Positions 1-8,971 are shown, numbered from the stretch's first letter. The stretch is 54,161 nt of DNA from Bacteroidales bacterium (GCA_016281015.1 JAEEHS010000063.1:1-54161); one strand, 5' to 3'. Notes: generated by a model from the sequence alone, not told the origin. Numbers and translations: made by a program.

Positions 1-456
1 ACCGCTGTTGACGGTTACCGGCATAAAGCGGTAATCCACCACATCGGCATTTGCGGCCACTCCTGCAAAACCGATGTCAGTGGCGGCATTCAGTTTGGAC
101 GGATACTTGGGAGAGGCCGGGTAATACGCATAGTACTTGTCTGAAGCCGGAACTTCTCCATCCACGGCGGTAAACGATGCGTTCGCACCTTCGTTGAATG
201 TGGTGTATGCGAGGTTCGTTCCGACGGATGCGCCGGCATCGGCGCCGTTCGCTACGCTGAATACGGAGATATTGTCTCCCGCATTCCAGGTACTGACACC
301 AGCATCGGTTGTTACTTTCGTTTCAAATCCGGCGACAAATCTAACGCCGCCTTTTCCGGAGCTTACGTTCTGCGGCTCCTCGGCCGGCTTGATTTCCTGC
401 TTGGCACATCCCACCACCAGCAGAATGGCGCCCAATATGCTAAAAATCTGTTTCAT
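1..456 (-). CDS. Fimbrillin-like surface lipoprotein, 3' part missing
   Basis: This gene runs off the left edge; 152 codons are visible from an ATG at 456. The N-terminus is a lipoprotein signal peptide with the lipobox LVVGC (Cys17), so the mature protein should be lipid-anchored. The following stretch (VRFVAGFETKVTTDAGVSTW, then NAGDNISVF) resembles the N-terminal domain of Bacteroidales fimbrillin/Mfa2-like lipoproteins, which form or anchor surface appendages. That family match is from memory of the motif pattern only. The start lies 13 nt after the stop of a 43-codon gene, so the two are probably co-transcribed, perhaps with the heparinase genes upstream. A generic surface lipoprotein is the alternative. 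Confidence 0.6.
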   Translation of the reverse strand, partial: MKQIFSILGAILLVVGCAKQEIKPAEEPQNVSSGKGGVRFVAGFETKVTTDAGVSTWNAGDNISVFSVANGADAGASVGTNLAYTTFNEGANASFTAVDGEVPASDKYYAYYPASPKYPSKLNAATDIGFAGVAANADVVDYRFMPVTVNSG

Positions 457-469
457 AATCGCCAGGGAG

Positions 470-601
470 TTATTCAGTGTCAAGATCTTCATAATAATAG
501 TTCTCGAACGTCGACTGTTCGGTCGAGAGAACGAGGAAGCCATCGTTGCATAAGAGAGGCCTCTCTCTCATTTCAGGGGGCAGATAAAGTTTTTTTTTCA
601 T
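470..601 (-). CDS. Small protein of 43 residues
   Basis: An ATG at 601 opens a 43-codon frame ending in TAA at 470. It begins MKKKLYLPPEMRERPLL, continues with a hydrophobic FLVLS stretch and ends in an acidic tail (YYYEDLDTE). Short genes of the form MKKxYxxPE...FL..S with an acidic tail are common in Bacteroidales next to surface-protein genes; their role is unknown to me. The frame fills the gap between the heparinase stop at 621 (19 nt upstream) and the lipoprotein start at 456 (13 nt downstream), which supports it as a real operon member. Two inverted repeats (501-531, 553-566) lie inside it. It has no cleavable signal peptide that I can see. Confidence 0.55.
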   Translation of the reverse strand: MKKKLYLPPEMRERPLLCNDGFLVLSTEQSTFENYYYEDLDTE

Positions 602-620
602 AATCATATGGTTTTATAAG

Positions 621-2528
621 TTAATTGTCGGGTTGCATTTCTACACGCAGTACCTGTGTCTTTCCCTTTTTAATAATGTATTTGATGCGGACAAACCAGC
701 AGCCGGGCGCCGGTTTCTCCATATTGGGATAGAAGAATTCGTCATCGACCTTGCTCCTTGCCACCTTGAATCCGGCCGGGCTTGCGCTTTTTTCAGAGAG
801 GATTACTTTCAGGCGCATCGTTTTGTTTTCTCCGGCGGAATTCACGCCTGTCAGTGTAATGACGCCGGACTGTTTGTCGAAGGAGAAGCCGTCCGCGCGG
901 GTCGTCAGGTTCCATACGACGGCGGCATCCTTGAGAGGGCGTGCCGCAAGGGAATCCTCCACGACGACACGATTTCCTTCCAGCAGGGAAACCCTCCTCC
1001 GGGCCGATTTCAGGGTTCCTGCGTAGGTCTTGTCCAGATTGGCCACCGCATACATACTGTCCGTCTCTGCACCGCAGGCGGTGAATTCGGCCTTGGTCTC
1101 CAGGTTCTGGAAAGTTCCATTGATGGTCAACGTGTTGTGGCTGAAGTTATTGTAGCGGAGCAAGTCGTTCCAGCGGAGCGCATCCGGCTTCATATTGAAC
1201 AAAGAGCCCTTCTTGAGACTGACGAAGGCGCTGTAACTGTCGCTTCCGAGGTCCTCCGCCCAGCGGACGCCGCCCCATTCGAGCATAAATTCGCCGACAT
1301 CCATGTGGCCGTGGGGGCAGCTCGGATTACCGGCCTTGAAACCGACCCAGATATCGTCCTGCGTCCAGCCACTCCGCATCGTGCAGATGGGATTGAGACC
1401 GCGGACGATGTAGAAAAGATCCTCCGGCTGCTTTGCCCGGGCGAACTCCGCGCAGGGGCTGTCGCCGGTTCCGGCTCCCCAGATGAGCATCAGCGGATCG
1501 TGACGGGCGTAGGGGCCATGGACAAAGGACGGATCGCCGGTCCATCTGTCCAGCATCGCTTTCTGGTGATACAGAAGGGTAGGGTCCCCCGTCTTTTTGT
1601 AGAACCAGAAGACGCAGTGTTCCGGGAGATTGTCTCCCGTAGAATTGTCGCTGAACGAGAACGACTGCTGGGTATTGGTCAGCAGTTCGGAGAAATATTT
1701 CCCCGTTTGCATGAAGCCCGGGATGGACTCGAGCGCGGCAACGCTATCGGAACCGAAATTCATCTCCATCGCATCCAGATACATCACGTTCAGCATCGTG
1801 CCGTAGCCCCAATAGCCGATACCCTGGGAATAGGCACCGTCCGGGACGTATTCCGCCTCCATCGGGATGCGGATTTTCTCTCCCGACCGGGCCAGGATAC
1901 GGTCGCATACTTCGGTCGCATCCTCATGGATGGCAATGGCCCCGATGGCCAGGCTACCGTGGCAGATCTGGCTCCAGTTGCTGGTCATATCCATCCAGCG
2001 GAGGTTGTATTCGGGATTGCCGGCGCCGCCTGTTTCGGAGGTGATCAGCGCCTTGTCACGGATGCTCACCATCAGCGCGTTGCGAAGATCCGGCGGGAGC
2101 GCATCATAGAGCCAGTCGTAAGCGATGGTGGCGGCCAGATTGATTTCTGCGACATCCAGGAAGTGGTAAGGATTCCAGCTCTTGAGATCGCAAATGTCCC
2201 GGGCGAGGCTCTCTGCTTTCCTAAGGAAGCGTTTATCCGCTGTCATTCGCCACGAATAAGCCAGGAAGAACATCCTCCGTACGGCCTCGCAGCCGATGTG
2301 GTGCATCTCCTTGCGGGCGTTGAGTTTGAATTCCGGGTTGGGCTGCGCCAGCATCTCTCCGCTCTCCGCAAGAATGGCTTCATGTACCTTCTGCCAGCGC
2401 GTATCCGCCCGGATATTCCGCCTTAGCGCCTCTTCCTCACCCTTCGGCAGGAAAAGCCTTGGGTGCGGAGGCAGGGCGAAAACCTGCAGCGCCACAAGCA
2501 GCGCGGATAGGAAGGCGGCGAATTTCAT
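621..2528 (-). CDS. Heparinase II/III family polysaccharide lyase (paralogue 2)
   Basis: The 635-residue protein starts with a signal peptide (about residues 1-18, ending VFA), so it is exported, probably to the periplasm. An alpha/alpha toroid part follows, with YDWLYDALPP and NWSQICHGSLAIGAIA typical of alginate/heparinase-type lyases. The heparinase II/III beta-sandwich carries HGHMDVGEF and WAEDLGSDSYS near residue 405, the region that supplies catalytic His and metal-site residues in this family. It probably cleaves an acidic, uronic-acid-containing glycan; the substrate cannot be read from sequence. Its ATG overlaps the TGA of the upstream paralogue by one base (TGATG), showing translational coupling. 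The two proteins share architecture but are clearly diverged. Confidence 0.85.
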   Translation of the reverse strand: MKFAAFLSALLVALQVFALPPHPRLFLPKGEEEALRRNIRADTRWQKVHEAILAESGEMLAQPNPEFKLNARKEMHHIGCEAVRRMFFLAYSWRMTADKRFLRKAESLARDICDLKSWNPYHFLDVAEINLAATIAYDWLYDALPPDLRNALMVSIRDKALITSETGGAGNPEYNLRWMDMTSNWSQICHGSLAIGAIAIHEDATEVCDRILARSGEKIRIPMEAEYVPDGAYSQGIGYWGYGTMLNVMYLDAMEMNFGSDSVAALESIPGFMQTGKYFSELLTNTQQSFSFSDNSTGDNLPEHCVFWFYKKTGDPTLLYHQKAMLDRWTGDPSFVHGPYARHDPLMLIWGAGTGDSPCAEFARAKQPEDLFYIVRGLNPICTMRSGWTQDDIWVGFKAGNPSCPHGHMDVGEFMLEWGGVRWAEDLGSDSYSAFVSLKKGSLFNMKPDALRWNDLLRYNNFSHNTLTINGTFQNLETKAEFTACGAETDSMYAVANLDKTYAGTLKSARRRVSLLEGNRVVVEDSLAARPLKDAAVVWNLTTRADGFSFDKQSGVITLTGVNSAGENKTMRLKVILSEKSASPAGFKVARSKVDDEFFYPNMEKPAPGCWFVRIKYIIKKGKTQVLRVEMQPDN

Positions 2529-4360
2529 CAGTACAGCGGCTTCAGGTTAACGGTGAAACGATAATCGGTCCAGGAAGGGACGGTATAGGTCAGCCGGAGG
2601 AAACTGATTCCTTCGTTCTGGCCCTCATATTTGTGCTCCGGCTTTGCGGATACAAGCCGGGCTGTAAAGGCGAGTTTGGAACTAACGCTCAGTTCCAACT
2701 GTTCCCCTCCCTTGGCGGTCAGGATTATCCGGGAGCCCTTGCGCTTTATCTCCACGGCCTCGGTCGTCATATTCCAGACCATCGTGACGGGATTGTCTTC
2801 GCAGGAGGTCCGGTCCTCGATCCGGGCGGAAATGCCATCCAGATGGACAGTGCGCACCAGCGAGGTCATCTTCTTGGGATAAAGGGCGGTGATGTCTGAC
2901 GAAGCCGTCATCGAGGCTTCGTCGGCTTCAATGGTACAGAGGGCACGGGTCTCCTGGTACATGCCTTCCGGATAGGTGGTGCTATGCGCGAAATTGTTGT
3001 ATTTGGTGAGCCGGGTCCATCGGTCGCTTCCGGCCCACATGTCGAAGAGCCCGATGCCGTGTACCTGCACCTTCCCATAGTCGTCACTCCCGAGGTCCAG
3101 GGACCAGCGCACGCCCTTGTATTCATAATAGAAGGAGCCGACATCCATGTGCCCGTGGGGGTTGCGGACCTTGCCGGCCTTGAAGCCCAGATAGGCGTCG
3201 TCCTTGTCCCATCCAGTGCGCATCACGCAGATGTCATTGGTCCCGTGACCGGCGTAGAAATTCCCCTTGGGTTTCTCCGGAGCGGAGAGATGCACCGCCG
3301 GATGCTCACCTGTCCCGGCGCCCCAGATGACCATGAAGGGGATCAGCCGGTTCTTAATGGTCTTGACATACGATTTCGTCAGGTCGAATTTTTCAAAGAG
3401 CGGCTTCTGCCAGTAATACATCTTCGGGTCGGGACGGATGGCGTTGAACCACATGACGGCCGGCTCCAGATAGATACGGGTGCTGTTGTCGGAGTATCCA
3501 AAGGTCTGGAGCGAGGGGGTGATAAGCTGCTGCGAATAATTGCCCGATTCGATGAAGCCCGGCACATCCAGGTACTCGTTGATAGATTCTCTTCCGAAAT
3601 ATTTCCACATCGCATCCAGGAACAGGATATTGTACTGCGTGCCGAAAGCCCAGTACCCGAAGCCCTCAGGGAAGCAGCCCTCGGGAGGATACTCCGCCTT
3701 CATCGGAATCAGGATATTCTTCCGGCTGCGCTCGAGAATGGCCTCGGCCTTCTCCGCCTCCTCCGTCAGCAGCGCAATCGAGGCAACTGCCATACCGCCG
3801 TTGCAGACCTGCCCCCAGTTGCTGGACATTTCAAAGCGGTGCCCGTTTAGCGGATCCAGGGCGCTCTCGAGCCCCTTATGGATCAGATTGGTCCGGATGG
3901 AGTCCTTTGCTGGCCCGGACAGGTAGTCGTAGAGCCAGTCATAGCCGATGGCGAGAGCCGTGGACATTTCCGCAACATCCAGAAAATGAGAAGGGTTCCA
4001 GTCGATGAAGCCGGCGGCGTGAAGCATTTCCTGCTCGGCCCTTGCCGCAAAGGCCTCCAGACCCTCTGTCCGGTAGGCATAACTCAAGAAAAGTACTCTT
4101 CTGAGTACCTCACAGGACACTGCATGCATCCGGGGGCCTTTAATGACCCTTTCGCAGAGGGGTAGTGTATCGATGACAGCACATTCGGCCACGATGGCTT
4201 CGTGCATGCGGGTCCATGTTTCATCCTGCCGGATGTTGGCCATCAAGGCCTTTTCTTCTCCCTTGCGCAGGAAAAGCCTGGGGTGCGCATCCTCCGCGGC
4301 AAATACCAGGCAGGGAAGAAGCATTTCCAGAAGCAAGAATATGAGTTTTCGGGCCCCCAT
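2528..4360 (-). CDS. Heparinase II/III family polysaccharide lyase (paralogue 1)
   Basis: This 610-residue protein is the first gene of the lyase pair. It has a signal peptide ending near VFAA, the mature start DAHPRLFLRKGEE, a toroid part (YDWLYDYLSG, NWGQVCNGGMAVAS) and a heparinase II/III domain with HGHMDVGSFYYEY and WSLDLGSDDYG near residue 400. It is presumably exported and acts on uronate-rich oligosaccharides made or imported by this locus. Its promoter region carries its own Bacteroidales-type promoter and a copy of the LacI-type operator seen before the regulator gene, so it is likely in the same regulon. The -7 element ends only 6 bases before this ATG, so the message would be nearly leaderless. 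Confidence 0.87.
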   Translation of the reverse strand: MGARKLIFLLLEMLLPCLVFAAEDAHPRLFLRKGEEKALMANIRQDETWTRMHEAIVAECAVIDTLPLCERVIKGPRMHAVSCEVLRRVLFLSYAYRTEGLEAFAARAEQEMLHAAGFIDWNPSHFLDVAEMSTALAIGYDWLYDYLSGPAKDSIRTNLIHKGLESALDPLNGHRFEMSSNWGQVCNGGMAVASIALLTEEAEKAEAILERSRKNILIPMKAEYPPEGCFPEGFGYWAFGTQYNILFLDAMWKYFGRESINEYLDVPGFIESGNYSQQLITPSLQTFGYSDNSTRIYLEPAVMWFNAIRPDPKMYYWQKPLFEKFDLTKSYVKTIKNRLIPFMVIWGAGTGEHPAVHLSAPEKPKGNFYAGHGTNDICVMRTGWDKDDAYLGFKAGKVRNPHGHMDVGSFYYEYKGVRWSLDLGSDDYGKVQVHGIGLFDMWAGSDRWTRLTKYNNFAHSTTYPEGMYQETRALCTIEADEASMTASSDITALYPKKMTSLVRTVHLDGISARIEDRTSCEDNPVTMVWNMTTEAVEIKRKGSRIILTAKGGEQLELSVSSKLAFTARLVSAKPEHKYEGQNEGISFLRLTYTVPSWTDYRFTVNLKPLY

Positions 4361-4366
4361 ACGTCA

Positions 4367-4398
4367 CAAATATAAACTTTTGATGACCAATGGCAAAA
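4367..4398 (-). promoter_or_regulatory. Promoter of the heparinase pair
   Basis: On the minus strand TTTTG (4398-4394) is followed after 19 bp by TATATTTG (4374-4367). This matches the Bacteroidales primary sigma factor consensus (TTTG, 19-21 bp, TAnnTTTG). The ATG at 4360 is only six bases beyond the -7 box, implying a very short or absent leader. Confidence 0.6.
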
Positions 4399-4407
4399 GG
4401 ATTGATT

Positions 4408-4433
4408 CTTAAAACGTTTTACGTTATTTTACT
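4408..4433. promoter_or_regulatory. LacI-type operator, copy 2
   Basis: TAAAACGTTTTA (4410-4421) is a perfect palindrome with the central CG typical of LacI/GalR operators. An extra half-site ATTTTACT (4426-4433) follows 10 bp after GTTTTACG (4416-4423), the same arrangement as the operator before the regulator gene. It covers the stop codon of the symporter gene and lies about 12 bp upstream of the heparinase -33 element. Confidence 0.7.
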
Positions 4434-6028
4434 AAATTATTATACTTGTCGGGCGCCTTTCCCAGCAGGCAGATGGCCGTGCTGACTAGGGCTCCGATTG
4501 GACACCACCAGGGCCAGGCGATGAAGATGGCTTTGCCGAGCAGTGCGGTTGAAAGCGGCGTCAGGATGTATGGCTGCAGGAGCAGGACGACCAGCAGGCC
4601 GGCGACCAGTGCGGTAATCACACTTCGGGTGTTTCCCCTTTTGGTATAGAGGGCGGTGATGAATACGCCGAGCATACCGGCATAGGAGAAGCACATCACA
4701 CCCGTTGCGAAGTCCACCAGATTGAGTCCGCTTGCCTGTTGCATCACGGCGGTGACGATGGCAAAGCCAGTCAGAACAGCCCCCATCAACGCGGCCATCT
4801 TCTTGGAGGATCCGAGCTGTGCCGCATCGGAAGAGATGGCTTTTCCCCGGGACTTCCGGATGGGGAGGTACAAGTCACTGACGAAACTGCTTGCCATGGC
4901 ATTGATGGCGGAGTTGAAGCTGGAAAGCGCCGCTGCCAGAAGCCCCACGATCATCAGCCCCCGCACGCCCGCGGGAATACAATTCTTGATAAACTGAGGA
5001 AAAACGTCACGGGCATCCGTAAAGAAGCCTGAGGCTGCGCCGGCCGCGGGATCGGCGGTATACTTCACATAGAGCAGCAGACCGATGGAAAGGAACACGA
5101 ACACGATGGGAATCGCCATCAACTGGGAATAGACCAGCGAAACGCCGGCGCTCTTGATGGAACGGCAGGTCAGCTGGCGCTGCACGAATTCATGGTCGGT
5201 GGAGAACTGGGCAAACTTAAAGATTGCGTACGCAATCAAGGCCCCCGCCAGGTTGTAAGGCTTGGTGATGTCGAAGCGCGGATCTATCAACTGGAGCTTG
5301 TTGCCGGGTTCCCAGCCTGTCATACTGCCGTCCGCCGCCATCGCATAGGCGCCTTGCCCGGGCATCTTCACCATCCCCAGATGCAGCCTGTCGAGGACTT
5401 CATGGAAGCCGAGACCCAGCTGAGAATAGACGATGACGAGTGCCGCAACGCCGGTGCCGACCACCAGCAGAATCTGCAGGGCGTCGATGTAAAGCAGCCC
5501 TTTGATGCCGCCGGCCATCGTATAGATGGTGCTGATGACCCCCAGAATGATGATCGAATACATGATGAAACGGAAGTCGATGGCGCCGAACGCCATCACG
5601 GAAACGGCGATGGCGGCGATGAACAGCCGGCTTCCGGACGTGAAGAGCTGTCCGAGGAGGAACATGACACTACTCGCCCGTTTGGAAGTCTCTCCGAAGC
5701 GCTCCCCGATATAGCCATAGATGGTGATGGTCTTGGCCTGGTAGAGTTTCGGGAGCACAATCAGGGCTACGAAGATGCCGCCGATGACGGCACCGATGCA
5801 GCTCATGATGAAAGTGATATTGGTGTTGAAACCCAGTTCCGGGGAGCCGACGAAGGTCCCGGCGCTGATGGACGTCCCCGTCGCCGCCAGGGCGACGAGC
5901 CAGGTCGGCATCGAGCGGCCCGCCACGAAGTAGTCTTCCAGATTGCGGTTCCTCCGCGAAAAGAAGAAGCCGATGGCCGTGAGTCCGCACAGAAAGAAGG
6001 CTACGATAATCCAGTCAATGACGCTCAT
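4424..6028 (-). CDS. Sodium:solute symporter (SSS family)
   Basis: The 534-residue, highly hydrophobic protein fits the length and about 13 membrane spans of SSS family members. It opens with a transmembrane helix (WIIVAFFLCGLTAIGFFFS), then RNRNLEDYFVAGRSMPTW and GTSISAGTFVG, the signature stretches of the first helices in this family. It probably brings a sugar acid or small oligosaccharide product across the inner membrane with sodium. The start is 4 nt after the oxidoreductase stop, so the three genes regulator-oxidoreductase-symporter form one operon. The substrate is inferred from the neighbouring lyases only. Confidence 0.88.
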   Translation of the reverse strand: MSVIDWIIVAFFLCGLTAIGFFFSRRNRNLEDYFVAGRSMPTWLVALAATGTSISAGTFVGSPELGFNTNITFIMSCIGAVIGGIFVALIVLPKLYQAKTITIYGYIGERFGETSKRASSVMFLLGQLFTSGSRLFIAAIAVSVMAFGAIDFRFIMYSIIILGVISTIYTMAGGIKGLLYIDALQILLVVGTGVAALVIVYSQLGLGFHEVLDRLHLGMVKMPGQGAYAMAADGSMTGWEPGNKLQLIDPRFDITKPYNLAGALIAYAIFKFAQFSTDHEFVQRQLTCRSIKSAGVSLVYSQLMAIPIVFVFLSIGLLLYVKYTADPAAGAASGFFTDARDVFPQFIKNCIPAGVRGLMIVGLLAAALSSFNSAINAMASSFVSDLYLPIRKSRGKAISSDAAQLGSSKKMAALMGAVLTGFAIVTAVMQQASGLNLVDFATGVMCFSYAGMLGVFITALYTKRGNTRSVITALVAGLLVVLLLQPYILTPLSTALLGKAIFIAWPWWCPIGALVSTAICLLGKAPDKYNNLVK

Positions 6029-6032
6029 AATT

Positions 6033-7832
6033 TCAGCAGTTCTCGCTGCGTTCAGCGGTTGTGTCTATCAAAGTATAGGTCTGGAGATAGGGCTTGGTGC
6101 TGTCGCCGGCCCCTTTTTCCATCAATTCCTGCAGTTCGTCAAAATGCTCCCGGTACACCTGGCGAGGCAGGCAGGATCGGCGACGGCAGATATCCGCGGC
6201 CATGCCGATGACCTCGCCCTCCATGGCGCAGGTCCGCATGACACGGACCGTCCCCAAGGCCAAGTGGCTGACGCTGATGTCGCGTCCGGCCATCAGCATA
6301 TTCTCGATATCCCGGTTATAGAGGCAGCGGAAGGGAATCGGATAGTAATCCAGCGGCGTCAGTCGGCCTCGGCTGAGCCAAGGGTCTTTGAAGCGGGCGG
6401 CGTTGTCGGGATCGGGCTCATGGTCGTCGATGTACCAGGAAGTCGAGACGCAGCCGTCCGGATACTGTACAAAATCCAGAAGGTCGTTTTCAGTTAGGAC
6501 ATGGTCCCCGAACAGCCGCCGGCTTTCACGTTTTCCGGCATAGTAAGATAGCCAGGTGAAATCCTCGCAGGCGACTTCGTCACGGAAACGGGAATGATTT
6601 TTCAGGTAGGACCAGTTGGAATACGCGACATACATCCCGTAGTCACGGATTTTTTCAGCATCCGCAATCATGTCATCCCGCATGCCGACTTCCCAGTACC
6701 ACTGGCCCCGGCGGGCATTCTGGACGGTCTCCTCATCGATGGCCAGTCCCCACTCAATATCCGGGAACGCCACGGGGGCAGGACGTGTCTCGCTGTACCA
6801 CTGGATGGAGGCGCCCAGCGTAATTCCGTCAGCTTTCTCGGGTGCGGATGGTTCTCCGTATACATCCTTCGCTTCGCGGCCCATAGCCCATTTTGCACCG
6901 GCAAGGACCCCCAGTGTGGCATCTCCGGTGCAGTCGGCAAATACATGACCTTCCAAACGGATTTCTTGGTAATTGTCCACCTGGGTCGCGATGACGGCCT
7001 GAATGCCCTCGCTATCTTTTTCTACGCCCGTAACGCGATATCCGGTAAAGGCGGTAATGTTTTTCTCGGAGGCAATGGCCGCAGCTTTTTTCTCATCTTC
7101 ATAGATGGCTGCGGGGCGGGCGTTTCCTTTCTGCGCGGGACCGAACTCATTCAGGAGATAGCCCAGGGCGGGGAATCGTCCGATATTCAGCCTCCCTCCC
7201 AGACCGACCCGCACTTCTGAAGAATTGTTCCCACCGAAGACCTTCCGATCTTGGATGAGGGCTACTTTTCCGCCCAGCCGGGCGGCGGTGATCGCTGCGC
7301 ACATGCCGGCGACACCCCCGCCAACCACGACAAAATCAAATTGGCCCTTGTCTTCCGGTGCAGGGATGTCCAGCAGGCTCCTTCTCAGGCTGTCGATTTC
7401 GCCCGGGGCTTCACCGTCCGTGGTAAGTAGTACGGCGTCAAAACGGGCGTCAAAGCCATCCAGGTCGTGTACGGTCAGTTGGTGTCCTCCGGCCTTCAAA
7501 TGGACAGTTCCTCCGCTCTGCCAATGCCATTCTGGACTGCCGCTCCCGAAGACCGTTTCCAAGGGCGTTCCGTCAAGCAGAAGTGTAAATTTGCCGGGGC
7601 CGGGGGTGTCTGTCCAGTAGGCTGTCCAGTTTTTGGTGCGGACCCATACATGATAATCGTTTTCTGTGGGGATTTCAAATCGGGTGCTGGCATCCGCTAC
7701 CGGATGGCCAAGTCCGTGGGCCAGCATCTCTGAGGAATGCATCACTTCCATGAACTGGGGATCCGGAATCCAGCCTCCGGGATGATCGAACAGGGAGCCC
7801 GGAAGGAGTATGGCGTTTTCTTTTTCTATCAT
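6033..7832 (-). CDS. FAD-dependent oxidoreductase with N-terminal jelly-roll domain
   Basis: The 599-residue protein has a Rossmann FAD-binding motif, VVVGGGVAGMCAAITAARLGG (GGGVAG at 171-176), followed by GGNNSSEVRVG (200-210), the signature of the FAD_oxidored family found in glycan-use loci. Before it, residues about 20-140 look like a beta-sandwich carbohydrate-binding fold (TVHLKAGGHQLTVHDLDG, then FDAVLLTTDG). There is no signal peptide, so it should act in the cytoplasm, presumably oxidising an imported sugar or sugar acid. Its ATG overlaps the regulator stop by one base (TAATG). The exact reaction is not known to me. Confidence 0.83.
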   Translation of the reverse strand: MIEKENAILLPGSLFDHPGGWIPDPQFMEVMHSSEMLAHGLGHPVADASTRFEIPTENDYHVWVRTKNWTAYWTDTPGPGKFTLLLDGTPLETVFGSGSPEWHWQSGGTVHLKAGGHQLTVHDLDGFDARFDAVLLTTDGEAPGEIDSLRRSLLDIPAPEDKGQFDFVVVGGGVAGMCAAITAARLGGKVALIQDRKVFGGNNSSEVRVGLGGRLNIGRFPALGYLLNEFGPAQKGNARPAAIYEDEKKAAAIASEKNITAFTGYRVTGVEKDSEGIQAVIATQVDNYQEIRLEGHVFADCTGDATLGVLAGAKWAMGREAKDVYGEPSAPEKADGITLGASIQWYSETRPAPVAFPDIEWGLAIDEETVQNARRGQWYWEVGMRDDMIADAEKIRDYGMYVAYSNWSYLKNHSRFRDEVACEDFTWLSYYAGKRESRRLFGDHVLTENDLLDFVQYPDGCVSTSWYIDDHEPDPDNAARFKDPWLSRGRLTPLDYYPIPFRCLYNRDIENMLMAGRDISVSHLALGTVRVMRTCAMEGEVIGMAADICRRRSCLPRQVYREHFDELQELMEKGAGDSTKPYLQTYTLIDTTAERSENC

Positions 7833-8866
7833 TATTTTAGCCTGCTTCCCAGGGTGTAAAGGGGGTTGATGATTCTTGTTTCAAGTGCGCCGTTGTCTCG
7901 GATGGCGCTTGATAGCATACGGAAAGAATACTCTGCGACCAGTTTGGTCGGTTGGTTGACAAAAGAGTACCCGGGCGTAAAGATTTCCGAGCGGTCTTCC
8001 TGGTCGAATCCGACGACGGCAAAATCTCCCGGAACATCGAATCCCAGTTCATTGATGGCAGAAATACCGTCTATCGTAATGGCATTGGATGGGAAAATAA
8101 TGGCGTCCACCCCTTCCTCCCGGGCATTGTGGAGGACGGAAACCATGTCTCTGCGCATGGTCTCCCGGGCCAGGATGGCAGAAGTAAAAGGGATGCCGTC
8201 CTGCTGAGCCTCCAGGCGGCACCCTGCCTCCCGTGCGATGAGGGTCGGGATATCTGTTTCGTAACGCACCAGGCCGATATGCCTGCACCCCTGTCTGGTC
8301 AGGAGTCTGACCGCGCAGCGTCCCGCCTTCTCATTGTCAAGAAGCACGCGGCCGACGCCCTCCATGCCGGGGAGGTCTCTGTCAAACAGGACGACCGGAA
8401 GCCGGCGTTTGAGAATTTTGGCGATGGAATCTTCTACACCATTGCAAGGGGCGATAATAAAACCATCCACACCGGAATACAGGAATTTGTCCACCAGTTG
8501 ACGGAAACTCTCTTTTCTGTCATCCGTGCTGGCAAACAGGGTGAGATACCCCAATTCGGTTGCCAGTTTTTCAATCTTGCGGCAAATCTGGCCGAAGCAG
8601 GTGTTGGAAATATCGGAAACAATGACGCCGATGGTGTCATTCCGGCCCGTTCTGAGCGAAGAAGCCGCCTTGTTGCGATGATAGCCGAGACGTTCGGCTG
8701 TTTCCACGATCCGCTCGGCCGTCTTCTGGGAGGCAGAGCAAAGGTATTCCCCTCCGGGGCCCCTTCGTGCGTTCAGGACGAAAGAAACGAGGGAGATGGA
8801 GACTCCGGCCGCTTCCGCGACATCTCGGATGGTCACTTCCTGGGAAACGATGGGTCTATCACTCAT
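7832..8866 (-). CDS. LacI/GalR family transcriptional regulator
   Basis: I chose ATG 8866 (344 residues) over the in-frame ATG at 8899, because the latter lies at the promoter and adds an odd hydrophobic tail. The N-terminal helix-turn-helix VTIRDVAEAAGVSISLVSFVL is textbook LacI, followed by the hinge region (RNKAASSLRTGRND) and a periplasmic-binding-protein-like sensor domain (TIGVIVSDISN). It should bind a sugar derived from the lyase substrate and control this locus. A perfect 16-bp LacI-type palindrome lies 48 bp upstream, so it probably controls itself, the oxidoreductase and the symporter, and through a second site the heparinases. Confidence 0.9.
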   Translation of the reverse strand: MSDRPIVSQEVTIRDVAEAAGVSISLVSFVLNARRGPGGEYLCSASQKTAERIVETAERLGYHRNKAASSLRTGRNDTIGVIVSDISNTCFGQICRKIEKLATELGYLTLFASTDDRKESFRQLVDKFLYSGVDGFIIAPCNGVEDSIAKILKRRLPVVLFDRDLPGMEGVGRVLLDNEKAGRCAVRLLTRQGCRHIGLVRYETDIPTLIAREAGCRLEAQQDGIPFTSAILARETMRRDMVSVLHNAREEGVDAIIFPSNAITIDGISAINELGFDVPGDFAVVGFDQEDRSEIFTPGYSFVNQPTKLVAEYSFRMLSSAIRDNGALETRIINPLYTLGSRLK

Positions 8867-8896
8867 AATAATACAAAGATAAAAGTACCAGTTGGA

Positions 8897-8951
8897 CAAA
8901 GATAAAAAAACAGATGTAAAACGTTTTACAACATTTTACATCTGTTTTACA
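8897..8951. promoter_or_regulatory. LacI-type operator copy 1 with overlapping promoter
   Basis: TGTAAAACGTTTTACA (8915-8930) is a perfect 16-bp palindrome with a central CG. Half-sites ATTTTACA (8933-8940) and GTTTTACA (8944-8951) follow in direct orientation at 10 and 11 bp, about one helical turn each. On the minus strand a -7 element TATCTTTG (8904-8897) lies next to the palindrome, which would cover the -33 region; a second TATCTTTG is at 8881-8874. This suggests autorepression of the regulator operon. Confidence 0.75.
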
Positions 8952-8971
8952 AACGCCGCAGGAAGCGGGAA

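Noticed and set aside
553..566. 14-bp palindrome AGAGAGGCCTCTCT as an operator
   Set aside because: It lies inside the 43-codon gene, away from any promoter element, and is not repeated elsewhere in the locus.
633..2426. Long plus-strand frame of 597 codons opposite the heparinase gene
   Set aside because: It has no recognisable domain and is the antisense of a GC-rich coding region; the minus-strand gene has full family motifs.
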